From an uncultured Opitutales bacterium (GTDB taxonomy: Bacteria > Verrucomicrobiota > Verrucomicrobiia > Opitutales > Intestinicryptomonadaceae): DNA of 64,000 nt. Of this stretch, positions 1 through 9,247 are shown in pieces. The translations under genes and the position numbers were made by a program. The DNA lies in NCBI GenBank assembly GCA_934613645.1, contig CAKTTC010000001.1, positions 186,001-250,000 of the forward strand. The letters are read 5' to 3'. The stretch's first letter is position 1, and every line of letters starts with the position of its first letter. Below the pieces are notes generated by a model, which was not told the origin of the DNA, made no database searches, and worked only from the letters and a program-made list of their open reading frames with translations.

Positions 1-870
1 AAGCACCTCAACGTCAAAACAGTCCTCTGCACCGGCGACTTGGTTGAACAGAACGACAACCTCGTCAACGGCGGGCAAATCTACGCTGGGCAAAATTGCG
101 GCAACCAGCCCAGCACCCTGCAATGGCAATCGGCATCGCGCGCGTTCGAGCGGCTCGACAACGTATACCCGTATATCTTGGCAACGGGCAACCACGACTA
201 CGGCTACGATTCTTCCGAAGTGCGCCGCACGCGCTTTACGGAGTTCTTCGACATTGCCCGCAACCACAAACAATGGGGAGAGCATTTGGTAGCAACGTTT
301 CCCAACGGCGAAGGGAGGGCGTCGCTTGAAAACGCGGCATACGCCTTTGTCTGCGGCAACTGGAAACTGCTTGTAGTCTCGCTTGAATTCACCCCGCGCG
401 ACGAAGTTTTGCGGTGGGCGAAATCGGTCTGCGAGCGCAAGGAATTCGGCGATTTTAAAGTGATAATTCTTACCCACTCAATTTTGCGACAGGACGGCGC
501 CTATCAAAAGGACAAATACAAAATGACGTGCAACCGCGGCGAGGACATCTACGAAAAACTCCTCTCCAAATGCCCGAACATAAAACTTGCAATCTGCGGG
601 CATATGGGGAACACAAAAATAATGGCCGCACGCAAAACGGAAACCGCGCCCGACGGGCACAAAGTGGAAATCTTTATGTTCAATCCGCAGGCAATCTCGG
701 GCTGGCACGGCAACGGCGGCGACGGCTGGCTGCGCATTCTGGAATTCCTCCCCGACGGGAAGACGCTTTCGGTGAAGACTTATTCCCCGCTGTTCGCGTT
801 CTCGCAAAAAACGCAACACTTGGCTTGGGACAACTCGCCCGAACAAAAATTCAAACTCGTGCTTGAGTAG
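1..870 (+). CDS. Metallophosphoesterase, calcineurin-like (5' end outside window)
   Basis: The reading frame is open from base 1, so the gene starts upstream; the TTG at 40 is only an internal codon. Calcineurin-like metal-binding blocks are visible in order: TGDLVEQND at the left edge, GNHDYG, a THS motif and GHMGN. These supply the Asp, Asn and His ligands of a two-metal phosphohydrolase. The first metal-binding block (normally DxH) must lie outside the window. The substrate cannot be predicted. It ends with TAG and is followed by a strong terminator. The family call is secure; the biological role is unknown. Confidence 0.85.
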   Translation, partial: KHLNVKTVLCTGDLVEQNDNLVNGGQIYAGQNCGNQPSTLQWQSASRAFERLDNVYPYILATGNHDYGYDSSEVRRTRFTEFFDIARNHKQWGEHLVATFPNGEGRASLENAAYAFVCGNWKLLVVSLEFTPRDEVLRWAKSVCERKEFGDFKVIILTHSILRQDGAYQKDKYKMTCNRGEDIYEKLLSKCPNIKLAICGHMGNTKIMAARKTETAPDGHKVEIFMFNPQAISGWHGNGGDGWLRILEFLPDGKTLSVKTYSPLFAFSQKTQHLAWDNSPEQKFKLVLE

Positions 871-891
871 AAGAAGGCGCAAAACAAGCGT

Positions 892-928
892 AAAAAAACG
901 GAAGCTTTTTTTCTACTTCCGTTTTTTT
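892..928. terminator. Bidirectional intrinsic terminator
   Basis: A 13-bp perfect inverted repeat (A7-CGGAAG paired with CTTCCG-T7, 11-base loop) gives a T-run on either strand. It lies between the convergent metallophosphoesterase gene and tsaE, so it can end both transcripts. Confidence 0.85.
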
Positions 929-1022
929 GCGTCTTATAAAAGTTTACGCGGGGCACAAAGCCACAAATAGCAAATAGCCGAATCCTTGTGCGAACAAAAC
1001 GCGCAGTTGTTTCAATCAGCTT

Positions 1023-1466
1023 CTACGCCAATTTGCGCAGCTTTATTGTGTGGGCGTTGCCGCGAATGTCGAAGTCGAGCCAGTAGTCGGGCTTGAAATA
1101 GTCGGCTACAATTTCCGCCCACTCTACGCACAGAATGCGCGGCGACGGCGCAATTTCGTCCAAGAGCAGGTCTTCAAAACGCGCGCCGTCGGCGAACCTG
1201 TATGCGTCAACGTGCACAAGTTTTCCGCCCGAGGGAATGTCGTATACGCAGCAAATGTTAAACGACGGGCTTTTCACTTTCTGCGTTATCCCCTTTGCGC
1301 GCGCCAAGCATTTTACAAACGCGGTTTTCCCCGCGCCCAAACCACCCGAGAGCGCAACGGAAAAATCGCCGCCCGCAACCTGCGCAAAAGACAAAGCAAC
1401 GGCGTTCGTGCTTTCGAGCGATTCGCACACAACGCCGTTTGCGAGTTTTTCGAGAATGTCCGACAT
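1023..1466 (-). CDS. tsaE: tRNA threonylcarbamoyladenosine biosynthesis ATPase TsaE
   Basis: TsaE is the ATPase that works with TsaB and TsaD to make the universal t6A37 modification of ANN-decoding tRNAs in the cytoplasm. The 147-residue length is typical. The Walker A motif GGLGAGKT is at residues 41-48, followed by the family landmarks KSPSF, HVDAYR and VEWAE. I chose the ATG at 1466; a TTG codon directly upstream could add one residue. It starts four bases downstream of the aminotransferase stop codon, so the two are probably cotranscribed. Confidence 0.93.
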   Translation of the reverse strand: MSDILEKLANGVVCESLESTNAVALSFAQVAGGDFSVALSGGLGAGKTAFVKCLARAKGITQKVKSPSFNICCVYDIPSGGKLVHVDAYRFADGARFEDLLLDEIAPSPRILCVEWAEIVADYFKPDYWLDFDIRGNAHTIKLRKLA

Positions 1467-1469
1467 CAA

Positions 1470-2651
1470 TTACAGCTTGGAGCAGAAGCGCGCCATTCTC
1501 TCCAATCCCTTTTCGATAGTGGAATCGGCAACGGCGTAGCTGAAGCGTATGTTTTCGTCGGAGCCGAAAGCAATCCCGGGGACAACCGCCACAAGTTCGC
1601 TTTCAAGCAATTTTGCGCAGAAGTCGGAACTCGACATTCCGAACTGCGAAATGTTCGGGAACAGGTAGAACGCACCCTTCGCCCTTCTGCACGAAACGCG
1701 GTCTATTGCGTTCAAGCCCTCCCAAAGCATAAGGCGGCGGCGGTCGAAAACTTTGAGCATTGCCTCGAGCGACTCCTTCGCCAATTCGGGGTTTTGCAAC
1801 GCCGCCAATGCGCCGAACTGCGCGAAAGTTGTTGCGTTGGAAGTGGTCTGGCTCTGGAGGTTGGAGACCGCCTTGGCGATGTCGTCGGGGGCGGTGAGCG
1901 TGCCCAATCGCCAGCCCGTCATGGAATACGCCTTGCTGAAGCCCGAAACCAAAATGGTGTGGTTTTGCGCCTCCGCCGAAATCGACGCGGGACTTACCGA
2001 CTGAACGCCGTCGTAGGTGAGGAAAGAGTAGATTTCGTCCGACATCACAAGCAGGTCGCGCTTTACAACTACCTCCATTATCGACGCCAGTTCCTCTTTC
2101 GTGTATACTGCGCCCGTTGGGTTCGAGGGCGAGTTGAGGATTATCAGCTTTGTTTTGGGCGTGCACGCCTCTTCAATCTGCTGCGCGGTTACCTTGAAAT
2201 CCGTTTCGTCGCCCGCCTTTACGAACACGGGAGTTCCGCCCGCAAGCTTCACCATTTCGGGGTAGCTCACCCAGTAGGGCGCGGGAATAATTACTTCGTC
2301 GCCGGGGGAAACGACCGCCTTTATCGCCAGATAGCAGCTGAATTTTCCGCCGGGGGAAACGATTATATTGGAAGCTTTTATGTCCTTGAGGTTTTTGCGG
2401 CGCATATACATGTCCGCCAATGCCTCGCGCAGGGCGGGAAGCCCCGAAGAGGCTATGTATTTTGTCTTGCCCTCGGAGATTGCCTTTTTGCACGCCTCCT
2501 TGATGAAATCGGGCGTGTCGAAGTCGGGTTCGCCCGCGCCGAAACCGCAGACATCTTTGCCTTCGGCCTTCAATTTCTTTGCTTTAGAGTCCACAATCAA
2601 CGTGGGAGATTCGGATATATTGTTTGCCCAAGACGATAATCTGTTTTTCAT
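1470..2651 (-). CDS. aspC: Class I pyridoxal-phosphate aminotransferase, aspartate type
   Basis: A 393-residue fold-type I aminotransferase that probably interconverts aspartate/2-oxoglutarate and oxaloacetate/glutamate. Visible landmarks are GFGAGEPDFDTP near the N-terminus, NSPSNPTGAVY, a SDEIY block, and SGFSKAYSMTGWRLG, whose lysine forms the Schiff base. These fit the Ib aspartate aminotransferase group. The ATG at 2651 is preferred to an upstream codon at 2699 because the intervening residues do not look like the family. It overlaps no neighbour and leads into tsaE. Specificity for aspartate rather than another amino acid is inferred. Confidence 0.88.
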   Translation of the reverse strand: MKNRLSSWANNISESPTLIVDSKAKKLKAEGKDVCGFGAGEPDFDTPDFIKEACKKAISEGKTKYIASSGLPALREALADMYMRRKNLKDIKASNIIVSPGGKFSCYLAIKAVVSPGDEVIIPAPYWVSYPEMVKLAGGTPVFVKAGDETDFKVTAQQIEEACTPKTKLIILNSPSNPTGAVYTKEELASIMEVVVKRDLLVMSDEIYSFLTYDGVQSVSPASISAEAQNHTILVSGFSKAYSMTGWRLGTLTAPDDIAKAVSNLQSQTTSNATTFAQFGALAALQNPELAKESLEAMLKVFDRRRLMLWEGLNAIDRVSCRRAKGAFYLFPNISQFGMSSSDFCAKLLESELVAVVPGIAFGSDENIRFSYAVADSTIEKGLERMARFCSKL

Positions 2652-2670
2652 AGTTAAAAAAGTTGCGTAA

Positions 2671-2699
2671 ATAAAAGCGGTATTTGTTGTTAGCTTCAA
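2671..2699 (-). promoter_or_regulatory. Candidate sigma-70 promoter for the aminotransferase-tsaE pair
   Basis: On the minus strand TTGAAG (2694-2699) is followed after 17 bases by TTTTAT (2671-2676), 20 bases ahead of the ATG at 2651. The same -10 variant occurs in front of the microcompartment operon. The rest of the 245-base gap up to 2896 shows no gene. Confidence 0.4.
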
Positions 2700-2896
2700 T
2701 ATTTTTCTAAAATCTATTTCAAAAAATTACATTTTTGTCCACTTTTGCCGAGAATTTTTGCCGAAAAACCGCGCAAAAAACAAAACAAACAAAAGCCGCG
2801 TTTGGCGAAGGAACTTTGGCGAAGAGATGCGCGTTGACCGATGCGGCGGCTTGCGCGATGGCCTGCGCTGCGCGGTTGCTGTCGGACGCGGACGCG

Positions 2897-5413
2897 CTAC
2901 GAGATTATGTCTTTTACGGTTTCGATGAATTTGCCGTCGTTTGACACGTCTTTTAAGTCGCCCAAAAGCCTGTTGAAAAGCCCCTTCTTTTCGGTCTGCA
3001 ACTGGCGGACGCGGTCTTCCACCGTCCCCTGCGAAACAAGCCTGTAGACGAAAACGTCGCCCCTGCGCCCTATTCTGTGGACGCGGTCTATTGCCTGCTC
3101 TTCCACTGCGGGATTCCACCACGGGTCGGCGAGGAAAACGTAGTCGGCATTCGTGAGGGTAATGCCCGTTCCGCCCGCGCGCAGGCTAACAAGCATAACA
3201 ACGCCGCATTTGGCCTCCTGAAAAATCTCGACGGGCTTTGAGCGGTCGCGCGTTGCCCCCGTAAGCTCCAAGATGTTTTCGGGCGCGACAAACGCCGAAA
3301 CGCTCTCTTTTATGAGCGAAAGAAACTTTGTAAACTGGCTGAAAACGAGAACCTTTTTGCCGCTTAAAATCAGCTCCTGAACCCTGTCGGCAAGCACCGA
3401 TATTTTTCCGCCGACCTCCGCCGACTGCGCCTCGGCATTCCACGGCAGCAGGCGCGTATCGCAGCATGCCTGACGCAGGCGCGTAAGAAGCGACAGCACC
3501 GTGAAGCGTTTTTTTGCGCCGTCGTCGGCGGTGTCGGCAATTTCGGCGCGCGTCTGCTCAACAAGCGCGGCATATTCCGATTTCTGCGCCTCGCCCATCG
3601 GGCAAAGCAGGTCTATGAAAATCTTTTCGGGCAGCTCGCGCGCAACTTCGGTTTTCAACCTCCGCAACACGAACGGGGCAATCTGCTTACGCACGAGTTT
3701 TACGGAATCCTTTTCCTGCGCTATTTCCTCGAAGCGTTTTCTGTTGCCCATAAGCCCCGGCATAAGCCACCTGAACGAAGTCCACACGTCAAGAAGCCTG
3801 TTTTCTATTGGCGTGCCCGTCAACGCCAGCTTGTAGCGCGACTTTATTGCAAGGCACGCCGCGGTTGTTTTGGATTCCGGATTTTTTATGAACTGAGCTT
3901 CGTCAAGCACCGCCACTTCGAATTCGGCGGAGTCGAGCAGCCCCTTGTTGCGGCGCAGCTGCGTATAGCTTGAAACGAGTATTCCGTCGCCGATTTTTTT
4001 CGTTTTCGAAGACAGCGTTTGCGTTTGGAATTTCGGGAAAAATTTTTTAGTTTCCGAGAGCCACACGGGAATTACCGACGCGGGACACACAACCAAAAAC
4101 CTGCATTTCTTCCGCCCGTTTTGCGAAAGCGCGTTGAAAACGCCGAGCGTCTGCATTGTTTTGCCCAAGCCCATTTCGTCGGCAATCATTGCGTTGCAGC
4201 CGTGCGAGAACATATTTACAACCCACTCCACGGCCTTTTTCTGGTAGTTGCGCAGAAACTCCATTTCCGAAAAATCGACTTGCGCCGACTTTGCAACGAG
4301 CGTGTCGACCCATTCTTTCAGGTCGTCGGAAAGCAGCAGGTTTTCGCCGAAATCGGAAAGCGAAAGCAGCATATACTTCGGGATTTTTCCGCTCTCGAAG
4401 CCGAAATCGCGGGCGCGCTCCACGTTTTTTACGAAGTCGGAATCGCCGCGCGAAATGCTGATTATACCGTAGTCGGGCAGGATTTGGACGGTCGATTTTC
4501 CGTTGAAAATGCGCGAAATGTCGTCGCGGCTGACTGTCTTTCCGCCGACTGTCGGCAGCCATTCGATGTCGAAATCGTCCGAGCCCGAAACAGATTTCGC
4601 GCGCGCCGAAAGCATAATTTTGCGCTCGCCAAGCGAAAGCAGGTCTACAAATCTGTCCTTTCTTATCGTCCAATATTTGCGCCATTCGGGCATTGTGGAA
4701 CGCAGAAACGGCGATATTTTTGAGATGTCGGAAAGCACGAACGCGTTGTCTTCGAACCTGAAGCCCGCCCTGCGCGCCAGCGTTACAAGGCGCATGAGGT
4801 TTCCGCTTTCGGCGGGCGACAATTCGTCTATCGACGGCGATTTGTCGCCGAAGGCGCGCACGCGTTTTTCGCCGTCACGCCAAAAAACTTCGAAAACAAG
4901 CCCCTTGCGCTTCGAAGAAAAATTAAGCGAAAGCCGGCGCGCCGAAGCGGCGTCGGCGTCTTCTTCGCCCGACGCCTGCGCTTCGCCCCCGAGGTTTGCG
5001 CCTGCGTCGGATTGCGCGGCAGTTCGGGCGTTTTCGGGCGAATCCGCCAAAACGTCGTTTGCCGAAATGTTGAGTTCGGCGGCGCGGTCTATTACAAATT
5101 CCTCTATTTCGTAGAAGCCCGCCACTTTGAGCGCGCCGTAGAGGAAGTCGTCGGTGGTGGGCGGAATGTAGAGGAATTCGTCGTTTTTAAAGTCTATTAT
5201 GCAGAACGGCTCCGAGCCGTCTTCAAGCTTTGCGGTTATGAACGCGTCGTCTTTGTTGAGTTCTATTCCGCGGACGCACCCCGCCTTGTAGAGTGCCCTG
5301 CCGTATTCAAGCTCCTGCGGGCGGAAGTTGCGCTCCCAGTCCTGCGAGACCCTGCGCAGCCACGCAGGCAGTTCGCTTTCGCGATACGTTCTTTGTGCGG
5401 TGCGTTCGGGCAT
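2897..5413 (-). CDS. SNF2/Rad54-family DNA translocase (DEAD/DEAH helicase)
   Basis: An 838-residue SNF2-type ATPase. The first 380 residues form a family-specific N-terminal region with acidic and Ala/Ser-rich stretches. The motor starts near residue 390 with NYQKKAVEW. Walker A is DEMGLGKT (412-419) and the Walker B box is DEAQ (504-507). LALTGTPIENR is motif III. The C-terminal RecA lobe ends with QAIDRVHRIGR, which carries the arginine fingers. Such proteins translocate on duplex DNA and remodel bound proteins; many bacterial members act in transcription or repair. It follows glgA by 25 bases on the same strand, so the two may be cotranscribed, though a functional link is not obvious. Confidence 0.9.
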   Translation of the reverse strand: MPERTAQRTYRESELPAWLRRVSQDWERNFRPQELEYGRALYKAGCVRGIELNKDDAFITAKLEDGSEPFCIIDFKNDEFLYIPPTTDDFLYGALKVAGFYEIEEFVIDRAAELNISANDVLADSPENARTAAQSDAGANLGGEAQASGEEDADAASARRLSLNFSSKRKGLVFEVFWRDGEKRVRAFGDKSPSIDELSPAESGNLMRLVTLARRAGFRFEDNAFVLSDISKISPFLRSTMPEWRKYWTIRKDRFVDLLSLGERKIMLSARAKSVSGSDDFDIEWLPTVGGKTVSRDDISRIFNGKSTVQILPDYGIISISRGDSDFVKNVERARDFGFESGKIPKYMLLSLSDFGENLLLSDDLKEWVDTLVAKSAQVDFSEMEFLRNYQKKAVEWVVNMFSHGCNAMIADEMGLGKTMQTLGVFNALSQNGRKKCRFLVVCPASVIPVWLSETKKFFPKFQTQTLSSKTKKIGDGILVSSYTQLRRNKGLLDSAEFEVAVLDEAQFIKNPESKTTAACLAIKSRYKLALTGTPIENRLLDVWTSFRWLMPGLMGNRKRFEEIAQEKDSVKLVRKQIAPFVLRRLKTEVARELPEKIFIDLLCPMGEAQKSEYAALVEQTRAEIADTADDGAKKRFTVLSLLTRLRQACCDTRLLPWNAEAQSAEVGGKISVLADRVQELILSGKKVLVFSQFTKFLSLIKESVSAFVAPENILELTGATRDRSKPVEIFQEAKCGVVMLVSLRAGGTGITLTNADYVFLADPWWNPAVEEQAIDRVHRIGRRGDVFVYRLVSQGTVEDRVRQLQTEKKGLFNRLLGDLKDVSNDGKFIETVKDIIS

Positions 5414-5438
5414 TGAATACGGAGAACCTTTCGGGCGG

Positions 5439-6908
5439 TTAGAACCCGACGGAGCGCGCGGCGGCTGCCCAGTCGTAGACTTGTTCGTATTTTTTAGCCG
5501 AATTGCGCCACGAGAAGTCTTTCGTCATTGCGCTCAGGCGCATTGCGTCGATGTGTTCGCGGCGGTCATACCAAGTGGAGCACGCCCAGCCTATCGTGTT
5601 GTAGAGGGCGTCGGTTGTGGCGGTGTCGAAAAGGAAGCCCGTGCCCGCGCCCGACGATTCGTCGTATTGGTCGATTGTGTCGGAAAGCCCGCCGGTGCGG
5701 CGCGCTACAGGGAGCGTTCCGTAAATCATCGAATACATCTGGTTTAGCCCGCAAGGCTCGAAGCGGCTCGGCATAAGGAAGAAGTCGCTGCCCGCCTCCA
5801 CGAGGTGCGAAAGCTCCGAATCGAACCCGATAAACGAGGCAAAACGCCCCTTGTTCGCGCCCGTCAAGCCCCTGAACGCGTTTTCGAGCCACGGCTCTCC
5901 GTTGCCGAGCACCATAAACTGGATTTGCATATTGTCAAGAAGCGGCTGGGCGATTCGCGCAAGCAGGTCAAGCCCCTTCTGGTCGAACAGGCGCGAGACA
6001 ACGCCGAAAAGCGGAATTTTCGCGTCGGTCTTAAGCCCAACCCTGCGCTGCAACGCCTTTTTGCAGGCGGCCTTGCCCGACATATCGGCTATGGAAAAGT
6101 TTGCGGGAATGCGCGTGTCGGTTTCGGGATTCCAGTCGTCGGTATCGACGCCGTTGAGGATTCCGATTAAGTCGGCGGCGCGGAAACGCAGAATGTGGTC
6201 AAGCCCGCAGCCGTAGTCGCCCGTCTGGATTTCCTTTGCGTAGGCGGGGCTTACAGTGGTGATTTTCGTGCAGTTGTAAAGCCCGCCCTTCATCATGTTA
6301 AGCGACCCGAACGATTCGCACGAATCGCTCCTGAATTCGCTTTGCGGCAGCCCCGCGTATTCCAGAACGCCCCTGTCGAAAATTCCCTGATGTTGTAGGT
6401 TGTGGATTGTAAAAACGGTTGCGGTTCTGCCGAGCGGCGTTCCGCGCAATGTGGTGTTAAGATACACGGGGATAAGCCCCGTAGTCCAGTCGTGGCAGTG
6501 GATTACGTCGGGAATCCAGCCCGTAGAAAGACAGTAGTCCAACGCAGCGCGCGACATAAACGAGAACCTGCCGCCGTTGTCGTCGTATGAAACGGAATTG
6601 AAGTTGTAGATGCCTTCGCGGTCGAAATACCTGTTGAATTCCAGAAACAGCACCTCCGCCTTACCCAGCGGCGCAGTCCAAACCGACGCGAACTCTTCAA
6701 TGCCCAAGCCCATATGGACGGAAAAATTGTCCATAAGCTTTTTCATTTTCGGCGGGCGTTTTATTGAGGAATAAAGCGGAGTCCAGATTTTCATCTCGCA
6801 GCCGCTTTCGGCAAACTGCTTCGAAAGCGACGAGACCATATCAGCCAATCCCCCGACTTTGGAGAACGGCGCGCACTCGGGCGATACCATCAAAATCTTC
6901 TTTTTCAT
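5439..6908 (-). CDS. glgA: Glycogen synthase (ADP-glucose, GT5)
   Basis: The 489-residue length is normal for bacterial GlgA, which transfers glucose from ADP-glucose to the non-reducing end of alpha-1,4-glucan. The ADP-glucose-binding motif KVGGLAD is at residues 17-23, close to the usual position. The C-terminal GT-B lobe shows SRFEPCGLNQMY and a GGLSDT block with the conserved glutamate and phosphate-binding glycines. The start ATG gives MKKKILMVSPE, typical of the family. Upstream, TTGACT (6973-6978) could be a -35 element. No other glycogen gene is nearby. Confidence 0.95.
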   Translation of the reverse strand: MKKKILMVSPECAPFSKVGGLADMVSSLSKQFAESGCEMKIWTPLYSSIKRPPKMKKLMDNFSVHMGLGIEEFASVWTAPLGKAEVLFLEFNRYFDREGIYNFNSVSYDDNGGRFSFMSRAALDYCLSTGWIPDVIHCHDWTTGLIPVYLNTTLRGTPLGRTATVFTIHNLQHQGIFDRGVLEYAGLPQSEFRSDSCESFGSLNMMKGGLYNCTKITTVSPAYAKEIQTGDYGCGLDHILRFRAADLIGILNGVDTDDWNPETDTRIPANFSIADMSGKAACKKALQRRVGLKTDAKIPLFGVVSRLFDQKGLDLLARIAQPLLDNMQIQFMVLGNGEPWLENAFRGLTGANKGRFASFIGFDSELSHLVEAGSDFFLMPSRFEPCGLNQMYSMIYGTLPVARRTGGLSDTIDQYDESSGAGTGFLFDTATTDALYNTIGWACSTWYDRREHIDAMRLSAMTKDFSWRNSAKKYEQVYDWAAAARSVGF

Positions 6909-7024
6909 ACTGCAAAAACCGCGTTAGTTAGTGTGTTTATATTTAGTGTCAGCCTATCGCGGCGCGGGCGCAAGTCAAGCCTTATTCGCCCCGCCGTCCG
7001 AATTGCCGCCGCCCAATATTTGAC

Positions 7025-7053
7025 TTGCTAAAACGTTCGGCAAGGGCAGAATA
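7025..7053 (+). promoter_or_regulatory. Candidate promoter for the sugar kinase-queA pair
   Basis: TTGCTA (7025-7030), a 17-base spacer and AGAATA (7048-7053) lie 14 bases ahead of the ATG at 7068. This implies a very short leader. The assignment rests on spacing and partial consensus only. Confidence 0.35.
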
Positions 7054-7067
7054 ATCCCGTATTTTTT

Positions 7068-7997
7068 ATGCCAACGCTGTTTACAATTACAGGCAACCTC
7101 CTTGCCGAAACAACCGCCGCGTTCGACTTCCCGCGCGTGGGGCAGACCGTCCGCGCGCGCGGCAAAACGTCGTTCCAAGTGGGCGGCAAGGGCGTGAACG
7201 TTGCAAAGGCATACAATTTGCTTTCGCGCGAAAAGGCTTTTGCCGCGGTTTTCACGGCGGGGTTCACGGGGCGGAGGTGTCTTGATTTCCTCGAAAAAAG
7301 CGGATTTTGCAACACGCTTAATTTCGAAATAGGCGGTGAAACGCGCCAAGGGCTTGTCTGCCGCACCGCCGACGGCATGGAGACGACTTTCTTGGGCGAA
7401 GACGTGCCGATTCCCGAATCCGCCTTCGCCGAAGCCCTCGCGGAAATCGAAGCGCACGCACGCGGCGGCGATTTCATCGCTTTCTGCGGAAGTTTTGCGG
7501 GCTGGCAACATCACTACGCCTCAGAAATTGCGGCTTTGTGCGGGCGCAAGAAGCTGCGTCTTTGCGTCGATACCTACGGCAAGCCGCTTGGGGATTTCGC
7601 AAAAGAAAACGTATTTTTGCTGAAAATAAACAGGGACGAATACCGCTCGACTTTCGGTGCGGACAGCGTGTGTGCCGACGGAATTGCAAGAGCATTTCCG
7701 CGCGGTAACGTCGAAAACCTCGTCATAACCGATTCCTCGAGAAAAATAGAATGCTCGTTCGGCGGCGGATATTTTGCGCTAACCCCGCCGAAGATTGAAC
7801 GCGAGGTATCGGCAACGGGCTGCGGCGATGCCCTGCTTGGGTCGCTTATATTCGACATCTCGCGCGGCGCAACCCTGCCCGACGCCCTGCCCGCTGCCGC
7901 CGCCAGAGCCTCCGCAAGTGCTGCCGACGAACGCACCGCCCTCTGGGACGAACCGCTTGCACAACAACTTTTGAAACAATGGACTGCTCAATTTTAG
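7068..7997 (+). CDS. PfkB-family sugar (phosphate) kinase
   Basis: A 309-residue ribokinase-like kinase. The first PfkB signature lies around GGKGVNVAKA (39-48). The second is ATGCGDALLG, with the catalytic-base aspartate at 254 and the anion-hole glycines just before it. The overall layout resembles the 1-phosphofructokinase/tagatose-6-phosphate kinase branch, but the substrate cannot be fixed from sequence. The 3' end overlaps the queA start by 19 bases, which suggests translational coupling. No PTS or fructose gene is next to it. Confidence 0.82.
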   Translation: MPTLFTITGNLLAETTAAFDFPRVGQTVRARGKTSFQVGGKGVNVAKAYNLLSREKAFAAVFTAGFTGRRCLDFLEKSGFCNTLNFEIGGETRQGLVCRTADGMETTFLGEDVPIPESAFAEALAEIEAHARGGDFIAFCGSFAGWQHHYASEIAALCGRKKLRLCVDTYGKPLGDFAKENVFLLKINRDEYRSTFGADSVCADGIARAFPRGNVENLVITDSSRKIECSFGGGYFALTPPKIEREVSATGCGDALLGSLIFDISRGATLPDALPAAAARASASAADERTALWDEPLAQQLLKQWTAQF

Positions 7998-9058
7998 ACT
8001 ACAACCTCCCCGACGAACGCATTGCGCGTTTCCCCGCCCAAAAACGCGACGAATCAAAGCTGCTTGTCTACGACCGCGTCTCGGGGAAAATTTCGCACGC
8101 GGTTTTCAGGGAAATTGCCGATTTTCTGCCGACGAACTTCGATTTTTTCCGCAACAACGCCGCCGTTTTGAAAGCGCGCATTTTCGCGAAAAAAAGCACG
8201 GGCGCGGAGGTTGAATGTCTGCTGCTTACGCCCGTTGATGGCGACGTGTGGAACTGCATGCTGCGCCCCGCAAAACGCCTGAAAAACGGCGCGACTTTCG
8301 GCGTTGACGGCGCGTTTTCGGCGACAGTATTGGAGCACCTTGAAAACGGCAACTGCGTTGTGAAATTCGACTTGGACAAACGCTTTTCAAACGCCGTGGA
8401 AATGGCGGAGGAAATCGGCGTTGTGCCCCTGCCCCCGTATATCCGCCGCAACCAGCATTCGCCCGAATACGACAAAACTTTCGACAATTCGCGCTACGAG
8501 ACCGTCTACGCCGACTCGAACAAGCGCGTTGCCGCAGCCGCTCCCACGGCGGGGCTTCACTTTACGAACGAGCTTATTGAATCGCTTCGGGCACGCGGCG
8601 ACAGGTTTTTCAACCTCACGCTGCACGTAGGCATAGGCACTTTTCAGCCGCTTAAAACCGACATTGTCGAGGAGCACAAAATGCACGCCGAGCTTTACGA
8701 AATCCCCGCGCCCACGCTGCACGCGCTTGCCGAGCGCAAAAACCCGCGCTTGGCGGTGGGAACTACGTCGCTGCGCGCAATGGAGGATTTCTGCCGCAAG
8801 CACGGCGGAAATTTCGACCCCGAAAAGCCCGTTATCGACAGCGCGTCGCTGTTCGTTTACCCGCCGCAACGGGTTGTTTCGGCGGACGCGATGATAACCA
8901 ATTTCCACCTGCCGCGCTCAACGCTTATGTGTCTTGTTTCGGCATTCATAGCCCCCGAGAGTCTCGACGGAATCGGCATACTCAAGGACATCTACAAAAC
9001 GGCGATAGAGCACGAATACAATTTCTACTCCTACGGCGACGCAATGCTGATACTGTAG
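7979..9058 (+). CDS. queA: S-adenosylmethionine:tRNA ribosyltransferase-isomerase QueA
   Basis: QueA transfers and isomerises the ribose of SAM onto preQ1 in tRNA to make epoxyqueuosine at wobble position 34. The 359-residue protein begins with the family hallmark YNLPDERIARFP. It continues through PLPPYI, PTAGLHFT, LHVGIGTF and the ending DAMLIL, all typical. The ATG lies inside the end of the sugar kinase gene. No preQ1 synthesis genes or riboswitch are visible here. The 189 bases after the stop contain no gene. Confidence 0.95.
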   Translation: MDCSILDYNLPDERIARFPAQKRDESKLLVYDRVSGKISHAVFREIADFLPTNFDFFRNNAAVLKARIFAKKSTGAEVECLLLTPVDGDVWNCMLRPAKRLKNGATFGVDGAFSATVLEHLENGNCVVKFDLDKRFSNAVEMAEEIGVVPLPPYIRRNQHSPEYDKTFDNSRYETVYADSNKRVAAAAPTAGLHFTNELIESLRARGDRFFNLTLHVGIGTFQPLKTDIVEEHKMHAELYEIPAPTLHALAERKNPRLAVGTTSLRAMEDFCRKHGGNFDPEKPVIDSASLFVYPPQRVVSADAMITNFHLPRSTLMCLVSAFIAPESLDGIGILKDIYKTAIEHEYNFYSYGDAMLIL

Positions 9059-9247
9059 CTTGCGACCCCCCGCAGCCTGCGCGTTGAAAGCCCGCCGAAA
9101 CCACCCCGTAAGCCTGAAACCGCCCAGTGAGCCGAGGCGGGCAGTTTTGCAAAAATTCGGCGGCGGAAAATCGGCGCGAAATCGATAGCGCATGGGCGCG
9201 CCGCGTTTGGCAACCCGCTCCGTTCGAAATTTTGCGCCGGCTTCGCG

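Noticed and set aside
1050..2639. Long plus-strand open frame of 529 codons
   Set aside because: It is antisense to tsaE and the aminotransferase, has no family-like sequence and is rich in Arg and Val as expected from a shadow of GC-biased codons.
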